This document shows positions 53,323-63,816 of a stretch of DNA of 64,000 bases, piece after piece (position 1 is the first letter of the stretch; each line of letters opens with the position of its first letter). The notes beneath the pieces are model-generated. The model was not told the origin of the DNA, did no database searches, and saw nothing but the letters and a program-made list of their open reading frames with translations. A program made the translations under genes and the position numbers. Origin of the DNA: Tissierellia bacterium (GTDB taxonomy: Bacteria > Bacillota > Clostridia > Tissierellales > Tepidimicrobiaceae); the NCBI GenBank assembly GCA_012839745.1, contig DUMS01000081.1, forward strand, positions 1 to 64,000, written 5' to 3'.

Positions 53323-55755
53323 GTGATTGCCATCAAAGCAGTAATTATGTCTGGCGGAAATGGTACCAGGCTTAGACCATTAACTTGTGACCTTCCTAAG
53401 CCAATGGTACCTATTTTTAACAAACCGGTGATGGAATACGGAATTGAGCTTTTAAAAAAATACAATATAGATGAAATAGCAGTTACTCTGCATTATTTGC
53501 CTAATATGATTATGGATTATTTTGGAGATGGAAGCAAATTTGATGTAAAAATCAATTATTATATAGAGGATACTCCACTGGGAACAGGAGGAAGCGTAAG
53601 AAATGCCGAGGATTTTCTGGATAGCACAATAGTGGTTATTAGCGGAGATGCCTTTACGGATATAGATATACGAAAAGCCTATGACTTCCATAGGGAAAGG
53701 GGTTCAAAGGCAACTTTAGTCCTTAAGAGGGAACCGATGCCATTGGAATATGGAATTGTAATAACTGATGAGAATGGGAGAGTAATAAGATTTTTGGAAA
53801 AGCCAAGCTGGGGTGAGGTGTTCAGCGACACTATAAATACAGGCATCTATATACTTGAACCTGAAGTATTCGACAACTATAAAAAAGGACAAAACTTCGA
53901 CTTCAGTAAGGATTTATTCCCTAAACTATTGGAAGACAATGTACCAATGTATGGATATATAGCTGATGAGTACTGGTGTGATGTAGGGGATTTAAACAGC
54001 TATATTCAAACCCATATTGATATTCTGCAAGATGAAAAAAAGCATGTGCTCCTTGGAAGAAATAAGGGAAAAGGAATATGGGTAGGTGAAGGAACAATAA
54101 TAGAAAAGAATGCAAGAATATATCCACCTGTATACATAGGAAGGAATTCTACAATTAAGTCTTCTGCAGTTATTGAGCCTTACACTGTTATAGGTGATAA
54201 TTGCATAATAGGTGGAGGTACTTCCATAAAGAGGAGTATAATTTGGAATAATGTTTCCATATTAAATGGCTGTGAAATAAGAAAATCTGTACTGTGCAAT
54301 GATATAAAAGTTGATGAAAAGGTAAGAATATTTGATAGCTGTGCCATTGGAGCTTATACCAGGATAGGCAAAAATAGCACCATTAGACCAAAGGTAAAGA
54401 TATGGCCTCATAAGGTGGTTGAGGAAAACATTACAGTATCAGACAATCTGAAATGGGAAGAAAGAGCGTCAAAAAAGCTGTTTGGATATAGGAGTATATC
54501 CGGAAAAGTAAATGAAAGCATAACTCCAGAAATAGCATCGAAACTGGGGGCTTCTTTTGCAACCACAATAAATGCCAATGGTACTTTTGTTGTAAACAGC
54601 GATGAGCATAATACATCAATACTTGTAAAGAACTCCATTATAACAGGCATTATGTCTACAGGTGCCCTAGTAATAGATATAAAGAACAGCACATTGCCTA
54701 TGTGCAGATTTGGAGTTAAGTACTATAAGGCAGACGGCGGAATTCAGATTAGGACAGACTGCAATGACAAAAGTACTGTATACCTGGAGTTTATTAACAG
54801 GAATTGTGCTAACATTGATAAGGATACCGAAAGGAAAGTGGAAAACACGTTTATATTAGAGGATTTCATCAGATGTCAGGGGCATGAGATAAAAGATGTA
54901 GTAAATGTTTACAACTTTCATCAAATATATCTGAAAGAAGGAATATCCAAAATAAGCAATACAGAAAAAATAGCAAAAGAAAAGCCTTATATAGTCATAT
55001 CCTCTCCCTCTAAGAATCTATTGGAGCTTGCCAGGGCATATTTAAGCGCCATTGGATGCCAGGTAAGAACAGTAGAGTTTGAAAAGGGTATGACCATAGA
55101 GGATATAAAAGAAATTGTGCTGGATGAAAATGGATATATGGGAATTTTGTATAATGACGACGGAGAGAGGCTGGCTTTGACAGACGGATTTAATGTAGTA
55201 GAAGACGACAGGTATTATATGCTGGCTATGTTAATAGGGTTTAAGACTGGTGCTGTAAAGGAAGCTGTTGTTCCATACAATTATCCGAGGGTAATGGAAA
55301 GGCTGGCAAAGGAATATAGAGGGAGGACGATATATAGCAAATCCAATATAACGGATATTATTGAAACTATATTAAAGAAAAATGATGATTTTCAATATAT
55401 TATTAGCTTTGATTCCCTGTGGGCAACAGGAAAAATACTGGATTATTTAATAGGCAATGGTGTAACAATAAACAAATTGCTCCATGAGCTTCCTCAGTAC
55501 TACTATTTTAAAAAGGAAATACCCTGCAGGTGGGATGATAAGGGGAAAATCATAAGAAGCCTTACATTGGACAGAAAGCAGGGAATAGAGCTTGTTAAAG
55601 GGGTAAGGTTTATTGATGATAAGGGATGGGTGCTCATTGAGCCTGATGACGAGAATCCTAAATTTAACCTATATATAGAAGGCTATAATGAAGAATACGC
55701 AGAGGAACTTTGGACACAATACAATGAAAAAGTCAACAGTATAATGAGGAAATAA
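53323..55755 (+). CDS. Sugar-phosphate nucleotidyltransferase fused to degenerate phosphomannomutase-like domain
   Basis: An 810-residue two-part protein. Residues ~1-240 are a nucleotidyltransferase (IMSGGNGTRLRPLT, KPMVPIFNKPVMEYG, VVISGDAFTDID, GVVI-type FLEKPSW), ~250-370 a left-handed beta helix of hexapeptide repeats. Residues ~385-810 resemble phosphomannomutase, but where TASHNP with the catalytic Ser should be the chain reads GIQIRTDCNDKST, so that half is probably not a mutase. Similar fusions are annotated as mannose-1-phosphate guanylyltransferases. GTG 53323 is the track start with AAGG only 2 bases away; ATT 53326 or ATC 53332 would fit the ribosome site AAGGGAGTG better, so the start is uncertain. 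It is 27 bases before the glucan synthase. Confidence 0.82.
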   Translation: MIAIKAVIMSGGNGTRLRPLTCDLPKPMVPIFNKPVMEYGIELLKKYNIDEIAVTLHYLPNMIMDYFGDGSKFDVKINYYIEDTPLGTGGSVRNAEDFLDSTIVVISGDAFTDIDIRKAYDFHRERGSKATLVLKREPMPLEYGIVITDENGRVIRFLEKPSWGEVFSDTINTGIYILEPEVFDNYKKGQNFDFSKDLFPKLLEDNVPMYGYIADEYWCDVGDLNSYIQTHIDILQDEKKHVLLGRNKGKGIWVGEGTIIEKNARIYPPVYIGRNSTIKSSAVIEPYTVIGDNCIIGGGTSIKRSIIWNNVSILNGCEIRKSVLCNDIKVDEKVRIFDSCAIGAYTRIGKNSTIRPKVKIWPHKVVEENITVSDNLKWEERASKKLFGYRSISGKVNESITPEIASKLGASFATTINANGTFVVNSDEHNTSILVKNSIITGIMSTGALVIDIKNSTLPMCRFGVKYYKADGGIQIRTDCNDKSTVYLEFINRNCANIDKDTERKVENTFILEDFIRCQGHEIKDVVNVYNFHQIYLKEGISKISNTEKIAKEKPYIVISSPSKNLLELARAYLSAIGCQVRTVEFEKGMTIEDIKEIVLDENGYMGILYNDDGERLALTDGFNVVEDDRYYMLAMLIGFKTGAVKEAVVPYNYPRVMERLAKEYRGRTIYSKSNITDIIETILKKNDDFQYIISFDSLWATGKILDYLIGNGVTINKLLHELPQYYYFKKEIPCRWDDKGKIIRSLTLDRKQGIELVKGVRFIDDKGWVLIEPDDENPKFNLYIEGYNEEYAEELWTQYNEKVNSIMRK

Positions 55756-55782
55756 ACGCTTACATGAAAGGAAGGAAAGAGT

Positions 55783-58700
55783 ATGAGAAGTAGCTTTAAC
55801 AGGTTAACAGTCCAGGGAGAAGAAATTCATACTCTGTATAGAACAGAAAGAAAATCTAATGCTAAAAAGTTTATATTAAATAAGCTGGAAACAAGCTTTA
55901 AAGATATAGAAAATGCATATGTAAACTTAATCAGAGAATCTGCAGGAAGCCGCTCCTATCCAAAAGGAGCAGAATGGCTTCTGGATAATTTCTACTTTAT
56001 AGAGCTGGCATATAGAAGGCTAAAAAATACAATAAAAGAAGAGAAAATCATAATTCTGAACATGGTAAAGGATGGACCCTACAGAGGCTATCCAAGAATA
56101 TATGCATTGGCAGTAGAACTGATTAATGATTCAACAGGGAACATTACTGAGGATAGATTGATAAGGTTCATTAATAGCTTCCAAAAGGAAGAGATACTGT
56201 CAATGGATGAAATAAGCTGGTTTCCAGGCTTCCTTGTTTTAGGCCTTATAGAATACATAAAAAACATATCCATAAGCTTATTGGACATGAAAAGGAAATG
56301 GGATGAAGCGGATAAATTGGATATTCTCACTGATGAATCAATGGAAAAGATAATAGAAGAAGCTCCTAACATGGATTCCATTAAACTGGAAAGAGTAATA
56401 AGAAGAATAAGAGAAGAACGTGATGATTTTCAGACAATAATCGATAGTATAGATGAAAAGCTGGATTATGCCGGAAGAAGCATTGAGAACATACTGGAAA
56501 GGGAATACATGTTACAATCCAAATATAAGGTGTATTTAGGATATGGCATAACTTCCCTAAGAAATGTTACCGTATTTGATTGGGAAAACATATTTAAATC
56601 CATAAGAGCCATAGATAATATACTTTCCATGGATCCATTAAACATATATGATAAGATGGATTCCCAATCAAAGAATTACTATAGGTATTATATAAAAGAA
56701 CTGGCAGAGAAATTTAACACTCAGGAGATATTTGTTGCCAAAAAGGCATTGGAATTTGCTGAAGAAGAATACGAAAACGGTGCAAGGGATAAAAAAGCTC
56801 ACATTGGATACTATTTGATAGATGAAGGCAGAAAAAAGCTTTTTGATTATTTTGGATGTAGAAATGCGAATCATACTTTATATGTGAGAAGGTTTGGCTA
56901 CTATTCCTTGCCCATAATTGCTATATCTCTGCTCATTACGTATATAGTAATGAGGATAGCTGCAGTTGACGGCAATCCATATCTAAATGCATTTGGGTTT
57001 TTAATATTGTTTATACCGTTGGAATCCATTGTATTGAACATAGCAAACAGCATATATATAAAGAGGTTTAAGCCTAAATTAATACCAAAGATAGAGTATT
57101 TCGGAGCAATTCCCGAGGATAAGGCAACACTGGTGGTGATTCCAACTCTTATTGTGGACAAAAGCCATTTGGAGGAGCTGGTTGAAAAATTAGAAGTATG
57201 CTATCTTTCAAACAATGAAGATAATATATATTTTGCCATAATGGGAGATTTCAAGGATGCAGATGAAAAGGATAAACCTGAGGATGCTGAGATCATAAAT
57301 AGGGGAGTAGAGCTGATAGAAAAGCTAAATAGGAAATATTCGAAAGGCAAGGACATATTCTTCTATCTTCACCGGGAAAGGGTATTTTCAGATGCACAGG
57401 GAAGCTGGATAGGCTGGGAAAGAAAGAGAGGAGCTTTGGTAGAATTAAATAACCTTCTGACAGGTGATGAAAACACAAGATTTAAAGCCATAAGCGGGGA
57501 CATATCAGGTATAAGGGGAAAAATAAAGTATGTAATAACAATAGATGCTGATACCCACCTTCCAATAGACTCAGCAAAGAAGCTTATAGGTGCCATTTCC
57601 CATCCTTTAAATAAAGCAGTAGTAGATGAAGAGAAGGGCATTGTAGTAGAAGGGTATGGCATCATACAGCCTAGAATACTTGTTGACATAGAAAGCAGCA
57701 ATAAGACTCTATTTACAAGGATATTTGCAGGCCATGGGGGAATGGACATCTATGGCAATGCGATATCAGATATATACCAGGACCTCTTTGGGGAAGGCAT
57801 ATTTACGGGAAAAGGCATATATGATTTGGAAGTCTTCCAGAGATGCTTAAAAGGCGCTATCCCTGAAAACATGGTATTAAGCCATGATTTATTGGAGGGG
57901 AGCTATATAAGGACAGGGCTGGCAACTGATATAAAGCTGTTGGATGGGTATCCTGAAAAGTATATATCCTATTTAAAAAGGCAGCACAGGTGGGTTAGAG
58001 GCGATTGGCAGTTACTAAGATGGATAACTGAAAGCTTAGGAAGGAATCTATCTATTCTTTCAAAGTGGAAGATGATTGATAACTTAAGAAGAAGCCTGTT
58101 ACCCATATTTTTGTTTATTGCTGTATTCCTTGGAACAGCTTTTTTTGAGGAAGGCAGATGGATATTTATTGGAGTGGCAGTTGCTAACCTCTTTCTGCAA
58201 TTTATAATGGAGTTTATACAAAACTTGTTTAGAGGCAAAACTGGATTCAATAATGTAAAATACAATGGAAATATAATTGTAGGGTATAGAAGTACATTGT
58301 ATCAGGGCATGCTGAATTTAATGTTCCTGCCTACAGAGGCATTTTTTATGGCAGATGCTATAATAAGGACTCTGTATAGAGTCTATATCTCTAAAAGAAA
58401 TCTTCTGGAATGGACAACAGCTTTTGAGGCTGAAAGAAATTCAAAAAATGATCTATCAGGCTATATTTCCATGATGAAGGGAAATATAATTTTTTCAGTT
58501 TTATTAGTTTCCATAGTTTTATTCAGGGATTTAAGTGCTTTTTTATCTGGGTTTATCTTCTCCATGCTGTGGCTATCAGGCCCTTTTATAGCCTTCAACA
58601 TAAGCAGGGGAGAAATGGAAGTGTTGGAAAAGAAAGAGGAAGACAAGAGGATTCTTTTGGATATTGCAAGTAAGACCTGGAACTACTACAGGGAGTTTAC

Positions 58701-61700
58701 TGATAAAGAAAACAACTATTTACCTCCAGATAATTATCAGGAATATCCATATAATGGTGTAGCCAACAGGACATCACCTACAAATATCGGGTTTTACCTG
58801 CTGTCAGTGCTATCTAGCAGGGATTTAGGATTTATTGACACAAAAGAGATGATTGCATTAGTAAATCGTACATTGGATACAATAGAAAGGCTTGAAAAAT
58901 GGGAGGGGCATCTGTACAACTGGTATGATACTACAAATTTAGAACCCTTAAGACCTATATTTGTTTCAACAGTGGACAGCGGAAATTTCATAGCTTATCT
59001 GATAGTTCTTAAGGAAGGAATTAAGGAGTATATGCATGAACTGGAAAATAAAGAGGACGCAGAGAAAACAATTGAAAGAATAGAGAATATCATTAACAAC
59101 ACCAATTTCAAGCCTCTGTATGATGAGTCAAAAGACCTGTTCTATATAGGATATAATGTTGGTGAGGGCAAGACGCTTAACAACTATTATGACCTGTTGG
59201 CTTCTGAAGCAAGGATTTCCAGTTATATAGCAATATCAAGAAGGGAAGTTCCAGTAAGAAACTGGGAGAGGCTGGGAAAATCTTTAGTCAAGGAAAATGG
59301 AAGCCTAAGTCTTGCCTCATGGTCCGGAACCATGTTTGAATACCTAATGCCAAGTTTGGTAATGAAGAACTATAAAAATACATTACTGGATGAAACCTAC
59401 AGGACAACAATAAATGTACAAAAGGAATATGGAAAGAAAAACAATGTGCCCTGGGGAATATCGGAATCCGGTTTTTTTGCCTTTGATAATGTTCTCAATT
59501 ATCAATACAAGGCTTTTGGTGTGCCATCCCTGGGGTTTAAGAGGGGATTAAAGGAGGAACTTGTTGTATCTCCATACTCTACTTTTCTGGCATTGAATTT
59601 TGATTACCAGGGTGTTATGGACAATATAAAGAGATTAATAGACGAGGGAATGGAAGGGCCTTATGGATTTTATGAAGCAGTAGACTATACTGTAAAAAGG
59701 CTTCCTCCCCATCTTAATAAAGGCATAGTAAAATCCTATATGAGCCATCATCAGGGCATGATATTTGCAGCAATAAACAACTTCATCAATGATGGCATAT
59801 TGATAAAGAGGTTTCACAGGGATCCTCTGATGAAATGTGGAGAGTTTCTGTTACAGGAAAGAATACCTGACGTTCCTGTAATATCAAAGGGTAGAGAAAA
59901 CCTGGAGCAGGTAGAAATCATAAGGAAAAGAGAGGATACATGGGAAAAGATTGCATACTCGAAAGAACATGTCGAGTCCATTAGATGCCACCTTTTGTCT
60001 TCCTGTAGCTATACACTGATGATTACAAACAGAGGAGAGGGATTTTCAAAGGATGGAAATACCTATATAAACAGGTGGAGAAGAGACTACCTTACAAATC
60101 CTTACGGTCAGTTCATATATATTAAGGACATAAAGAATAACAAATGCTGGTCTGCTACCTATGCTCCTTATTATTCTGAGCCTGATTCATATGATGTTGA
60201 GTTCCACCAGTACAAGGCTGTATTCAGAAGAAGGGATGGATGTATTGAAACCAGAATGGATATATATCTATTGCCTGAAGAATCCGGTGAAATAAGGAAG
60301 GTTAGAATAACAAATGATAATGATGAGGAAGCGCTGATTGAAAGCATAAGCTATTTTGAGGTAGTAGGAGAAAATATAAACTCTGACCTGGCACATCCTG
60401 CCTTCAGCAACCTATTTATAAGAACAGAGGTTGTTGAGGATTTGGAGGGGTTACTAGCATACAGAAGAAAAAGGCATGATGATCAAAGAGACGTATGGAT
60501 AGTGCATTTTGTTAGGGTTTTCCAGGAGGGAGACGAGAAATTTCAATATGAAACCAGCAGGCTGAATTTCATAGGTAGGTCCAATTCACTAAGTAATCCA
60601 AAGGCTATGGAAAAAGGCCTAACCAATACTACAGGTGTTGTATTGGACCCTGTAATGAGCATTGGTAAGAAAATAAAAATACCTCCTAAAGGGAAATTTG
60701 ATATATTCTATATTACAGCGTTGGCTAATAGCAAAAGTGAAGCTTTGGATATATTGAAGAAATACAGCGATAAAAATAACATAAAGCTGGCAGTAGACCT
60801 CTATAGAACAAAATCTCAGACTGAAATGGGATACCTGAACCTGAATCGAAGAAAAGCAAATCCCTACGAAGAACTATTGCCTAAGCTAATATATCTTACA
60901 GATAATAATAAATCAAGGTATTCATCTATTATCAGAAAGAATACTAAAGGTAAGGAAGGGCTATGGGCCAGGGGTATTTCAGGAGATAATCCTATACTGC
61001 TTGTAACTATCAGCTCTATGAAGGGAATGGCAAATCTGGTCAAGATACTGGAAGCTCATGAGTACTGGTCCTATAGGGGTATTCCTGTTGACCTGATAAT
61101 ATTGAACAAAGATGAAAGTGCTTATTATCAACCCCTTTATGAAAGCATAAGAGAGGAAGTATATGAAAAAAGGGGAATTGCAGGAAGAGTATTTATCATC
61201 AATGAGAACACAATACCCGAAGAAGACAGGGTGCTTTTATATAAATTTGCAAATGTAATAGTTAAGGCAGAAGAAAGCTTTAAGAATATGGATTCCACTA
61301 AGCATAACATACCTTATAAGACCTTTGTTAAAGATAGGAAGGTTTATGAAAAGAAAGAAATCAATCTGGATTTAAAATATTTTAACGAATACGGCGGATT
61401 TTCGAAGGATGGAAGGGAATATATAATAAAGCTGTCCAAGGGGATAAATACTCCAATGCCATGGATAAATGTAGTTTCTAATAGGGATTTTGGATTCATA
61501 ATTACAGAACAGGGCAGCGGATTTACCTGGTCAAAGAACAGCAGGGAAAACAAGCTTACACCATGGTATAATGACCCTATAACTGACCATCAGGGAGAGA
61601 TTATCTACTTAATGGATGAAGATTCAGGGGAAGTGTTTACTATTACTCCAAAGCCTGTTAGAGATGATAATGACTATATTGTAATCCATGGACAGGGGCA

Positions 61701-63777
61701 TACTAGATTTTACCACAACTGCCATGGAATTGAACAGAATCTGATGGTATTTGTTCCTAAAGAAGACAATATCAAAATAAGTTTAATCAGGTTAAGAAAT
61801 GAATCCAATGAAACCAGAAAATTAAGCCTGTATTACTATATAAGGCCTGTATTGGGGGTAACAGATGAGGAAACTGAAAAGCTGCTGGAAACAGATGTTA
61901 AAGATGATGTGCTTATTGTAAGGAATACTGCAAACAGTGAATTCAAGGGAAGCACTATGTTTGTTGGCTCATCGGAGAGTATAGATTCCTATACTGGAGA
62001 TAGGATAGAGTTTTTGGGCACCATACCAAATTATGAGATGCCAGAAGGATTAAAAAGGCAAAGACTGTCCAATACCCTTGGATTAGGCTATAATCCCTGC
62101 ATTGCCTTTAAGGTCAATTTGCTCCTTTCTCCTGGAGAAGAGAAGGAATTGACACTGTTAATGGGAGAATCTAATGAGATCAATGAAGGACTTCAGCTAA
62201 TAAATAAATACAGGGATGTACAGCTGTCCAAAAAAGCATTGGAAGAAGTTAAAGCCTTGTGGGATGAAATCCTTTCCAGGATATATATAGAAACTCCAGA
62301 TGATACATTAAACTTCATGATGAACAGCTGGCTTATGTACCAGACCATAGCAAGCCGTATATGGGGTAGAACAGGGTTTTATCAGGTTGGAGGTGCTTTT
62401 GGAGCAAGGGATCAGATGCAGGATGTGACAAATATTATCTATCACATGTCTGATTTGACTAAAAATCAGATTATAAGAAACTGCGCACATCAATACAAGG
62501 AAGGAGATATTCAACACTGGTGGCATCCTATACCTGGAAGTGAAGTGCATAAAGGAATAAGAAGCAAATATACAGATGACCTTTTGTGGCTGCCATTAGG
62601 TGTAGCTAAATATATAAAGGTAACTGGAGATACTGATATACTGAATGAAAGGATACCTTTTATAGAAAGCGGGATTTTGAAGGAAAATGAAGAGGAAAGA
62701 TATGAGGTTCCCAAAATATCCCAGGACACAGGCACAGTCTATGAACACTGCATAAGAGCAATTGACAGGTCCCTAAGATTTGGTAAAAGAGGATTGCCCC
62801 TCATGGGGGGAGGAGACTGGAATGATGGAATGAACAAGGTAGGATACAAAGGAAAGGGAGAGTCAGTATGGATGGGGTGGTTTTTAGCCACAGTTTTGAA
62901 AAGCTTTATTCCAGTATGTGAGATTATGAAAGATGAAGAAAGAATTAGAAAATATGAGGAAGCAATATCTGCATTAAAGAAATCCCTTGAGGAAAATGCT
63001 TGGGATGGGGAATGGTATAGAAGAGCTTATTTTGACAACGGCACTCCATTAGGCTCCAGGGAAAATAGTGAATGCATAATAGATTCCATAGCTCAATCAT
63101 GGGCAGTGATATCAGGACTTGGAGATGAAAAAAGGGTTAGAATTGCCTTGAATTCAGTTGAGAAGTACCTGATAGATGAAAATTCAGGTACAATATCGCT
63201 TCTTTCCCCTCCATTTGACTCTGCTGAATTAGACCCTGGGTATATTAAATCCTATGTGCCTGGGGTTAGAGAAAATGGAGGACAGTATACCCACGCAGCA
63301 ATTTGGGTTGTAAAAGCCTTTGCAATGATGGGTGATGGAGATAGAGCCTATAGCTTGTTTAAAATGATAAACCCCATCAACCACAGCAGAACTTTTCTAG
63401 AGGCTTCCAATTATAAGGTAGAACCCTATGTAGTGGCTGCTGATGTGTATACCAATCCTCAGCATAAGGGACGTGGAGGATGGACCTGGTATACCGGTTC
63501 CTCTGGCTGGATGTACATTGTGGGATTAGAGGACATAATAGGATTCTCCATTGAGAAAAACAGGCTGTATATTAACCCATGTATTCCAAAAAGCTGGAGA
63601 GGATTTAATATTCGGTATAGATACGGAAATACCATGTATCTGATTGAAGTTAAAAATGAGAACAAGGTAAATAAAGGGGTAAAAAACATTTTTGTTGATA
63701 ATGTGGAGATTAATGAAAAATTTGTTGAGCTTACTGATGATGGAAATGAACACCATGTATTGGTCAATATGGAATAA
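55783..63777 (+). CDS. Cyclic beta-1,2-glucan synthase homologue (NdvB/ChvB type)
   Basis: A 2664-residue giant membrane enzyme that would build and cyclise beta-1,2-glucan from UDP-glucose. Order: N-terminal helical part (~1-370); two hydrophobic segments (~372-430); GT84 glycosyltransferase (~450-770) with VITIDADTHLP near 588 and RQHRWVRGDWQLL near 733; hydrophobic cluster (~775-960); a glucoamylase-like part (~970-1390, PYNGVANRTSPTNIGFYLLS, VKSYMSHHQGMIFAA), corresponding to the cyclising domain of known synthases; then two beta-sandwich regions and a C-terminal GH94 phosphorylase-like domain with GGGDWNDGMNKVG near 2345 and TGSSGWMYIVGLEDIIGF. Rhizobial and Brucella enzymes are about 2800 residues. 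ATG 55783 follows AGGAAGGAAAGAGT. It is unbroken and closes a sugar-phosphate operon. Confidence 0.88.
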   Translation: MRSSFNRLTVQGEEIHTLYRTERKSNAKKFILNKLETSFKDIENAYVNLIRESAGSRSYPKGAEWLLDNFYFIELAYRRLKNTIKEEKIIILNMVKDGPYRGYPRIYALAVELINDSTGNITEDRLIRFINSFQKEEILSMDEISWFPGFLVLGLIEYIKNISISLLDMKRKWDEADKLDILTDESMEKIIEEAPNMDSIKLERVIRRIREERDDFQTIIDSIDEKLDYAGRSIENILEREYMLQSKYKVYLGYGITSLRNVTVFDWENIFKSIRAIDNILSMDPLNIYDKMDSQSKNYYRYYIKELAEKFNTQEIFVAKKALEFAEEEYENGARDKKAHIGYYLIDEGRKKLFDYFGCRNANHTLYVRRFGYYSLPIIAISLLITYIVMRIAAVDGNPYLNAFGFLILFIPLESIVLNIANSIYIKRFKPKLIPKIEYFGAIPEDKATLVVIPTLIVDKSHLEELVEKLEVCYLSNNEDNIYFAIMGDFKDADEKDKPEDAEIINRGVELIEKLNRKYSKGKDIFFYLHRERVFSDAQGSWIGWERKRGALVELNNLLTGDENTRFKAISGDISGIRGKIKYVITIDADTHLPIDSAKKLIGAISHPLNKAVVDEEKGIVVEGYGIIQPRILVDIESSNKTLFTRIFAGHGGMDIYGNAISDIYQDLFGEGIFTGKGIYDLEVFQRCLKGAIPENMVLSHDLLEGSYIRTGLATDIKLLDGYPEKYISYLKRQHRWVRGDWQLLRWITESLGRNLSILSKWKMIDNLRRSLLPIFLFIAVFLGTAFFEEGRWIFIGVAVANLFLQFIMEFIQNLFRGKTGFNNVKYNGNIIVGYRSTLYQGMLNLMFLPTEAFFMADAIIRTLYRVYISKRNLLEWTTAFEAERNSKNDLSGYISMMKGNIIFSVLLVSIVLFRDLSAFLSGFIFSMLWLSGPFIAFNISRGEMEVLEKKEEDKRILLDIASKTWNYYREFTDKENNYLPPDNYQEYPYNGVANRTSPTNIGFYLLSVLSSRDLGFIDTKEMIALVNRTLDTIERLEKWEGHLYNWYDTTNLEPLRPIFVSTVDSGNFIAYLIVLKEGIKEYMHELENKEDAEKTIERIENIINNTNFKPLYDESKDLFYIGYNVGEGKTLNNYYDLLASEARISSYIAISRREVPVRNWERLGKSLVKENGSLSLASWSGTMFEYLMPSLVMKNYKNTLLDETYRTTINVQKEYGKKNNVPWGISESGFFAFDNVLNYQYKAFGVPSLGFKRGLKEELVVSPYSTFLALNFDYQGVMDNIKRLIDEGMEGPYGFYEAVDYTVKRLPPHLNKGIVKSYMSHHQGMIFAAINNFINDGILIKRFHRDPLMKCGEFLLQERIPDVPVISKGRENLEQVEIIRKREDTWEKIAYSKEHVESIRCHLLSSCSYTLMITNRGEGFSKDGNTYINRWRRDYLTNPYGQFIYIKDIKNNKCWSATYAPYYSEPDSYDVEFHQYKAVFRRRDGCIETRMDIYLLPEESGEIRKVRITNDNDEEALIESISYFEVVGENINSDLAHPAFSNLFIRTEVVEDLEGLLAYRRKRHDDQRDVWIVHFVRVFQEGDEKFQYETSRLNFIGRSNSLSNPKAMEKGLTNTTGVVLDPVMSIGKKIKIPPKGKFDIFYITALANSKSEALDILKKYSDKNNIKLAVDLYRTKSQTEMGYLNLNRRKANPYEELLPKLIYLTDNNKSRYSSIIRKNTKGKEGLWARGISGDNPILLVTISSMKGMANLVKILEAHEYWSYRGIPVDLIILNKDESAYYQPLYESIREEVYEKRGIAGRVFIINENTIPEEDRVLLYKFANVIVKAEESFKNMDSTKHNIPYKTFVKDRKVYEKKEINLDLKYFNEYGGFSKDGREYIIKLSKGINTPMPWINVVSNRDFGFIITEQGSGFTWSKNSRENKLTPWYNDPITDHQGEIIYLMDEDSGEVFTITPKPVRDDNDYIVIHGQGHTRFYHNCHGIEQNLMVFVPKEDNIKISLIRLRNESNETRKLSLYYYIRPVLGVTDEETEKLLETDVKDDVLIVRNTANSEFKGSTMFVGSSESIDSYTGDRIEFLGTIPNYEMPEGLKRQRLSNTLGLGYNPCIAFKVNLLLSPGEEKELTLLMGESNEINEGLQLINKYRDVQLSKKALEEVKALWDEILSRIYIETPDDTLNFMMNSWLMYQTIASRIWGRTGFYQVGGAFGARDQMQDVTNIIYHMSDLTKNQIIRNCAHQYKEGDIQHWWHPIPGSEVHKGIRSKYTDDLLWLPLGVAKYIKVTGDTDILNERIPFIESGILKENEEERYEVPKISQDTGTVYEHCIRAIDRSLRFGKRGLPLMGGGDWNDGMNKVGYKGKGESVWMGWFLATVLKSFIPVCEIMKDEERIRKYEEAISALKKSLEENAWDGEWYRRAYFDNGTPLGSRENSECIIDSIAQSWAVISGLGDEKRVRIALNSVEKYLIDENSGTISLLSPPFDSAELDPGYIKSYVPGVRENGGQYTHAAIWVVKAFAMMGDGDRAYSLFKMINPINHSRTFLEASNYKVEPYVVAADVYTNPQHKGRGGWTWYTGSSGWMYIVGLEDIIGFSIEKNRLYINPCIPKSWRGFNIRYRYGNTMYLIEVKNENKVNKGVKNIFVDNVEINEKFVELTDDGNEHHVLVNME

Positions 63778-63816
63778 AAACCTTCTTCTCTCTTAGCGAG
63801 GGAAGAAGGTTTTTTT
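63778..63816. terminator. Bidirectional terminator after the glucan synthase gene
   Basis: AAACCTTCTTC (63778-63788) pairs with GAAGAAGGTTT (63802-63812), followed by TTTT; it also overlaps the stop of the convergent gene. Confidence 0.85.
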
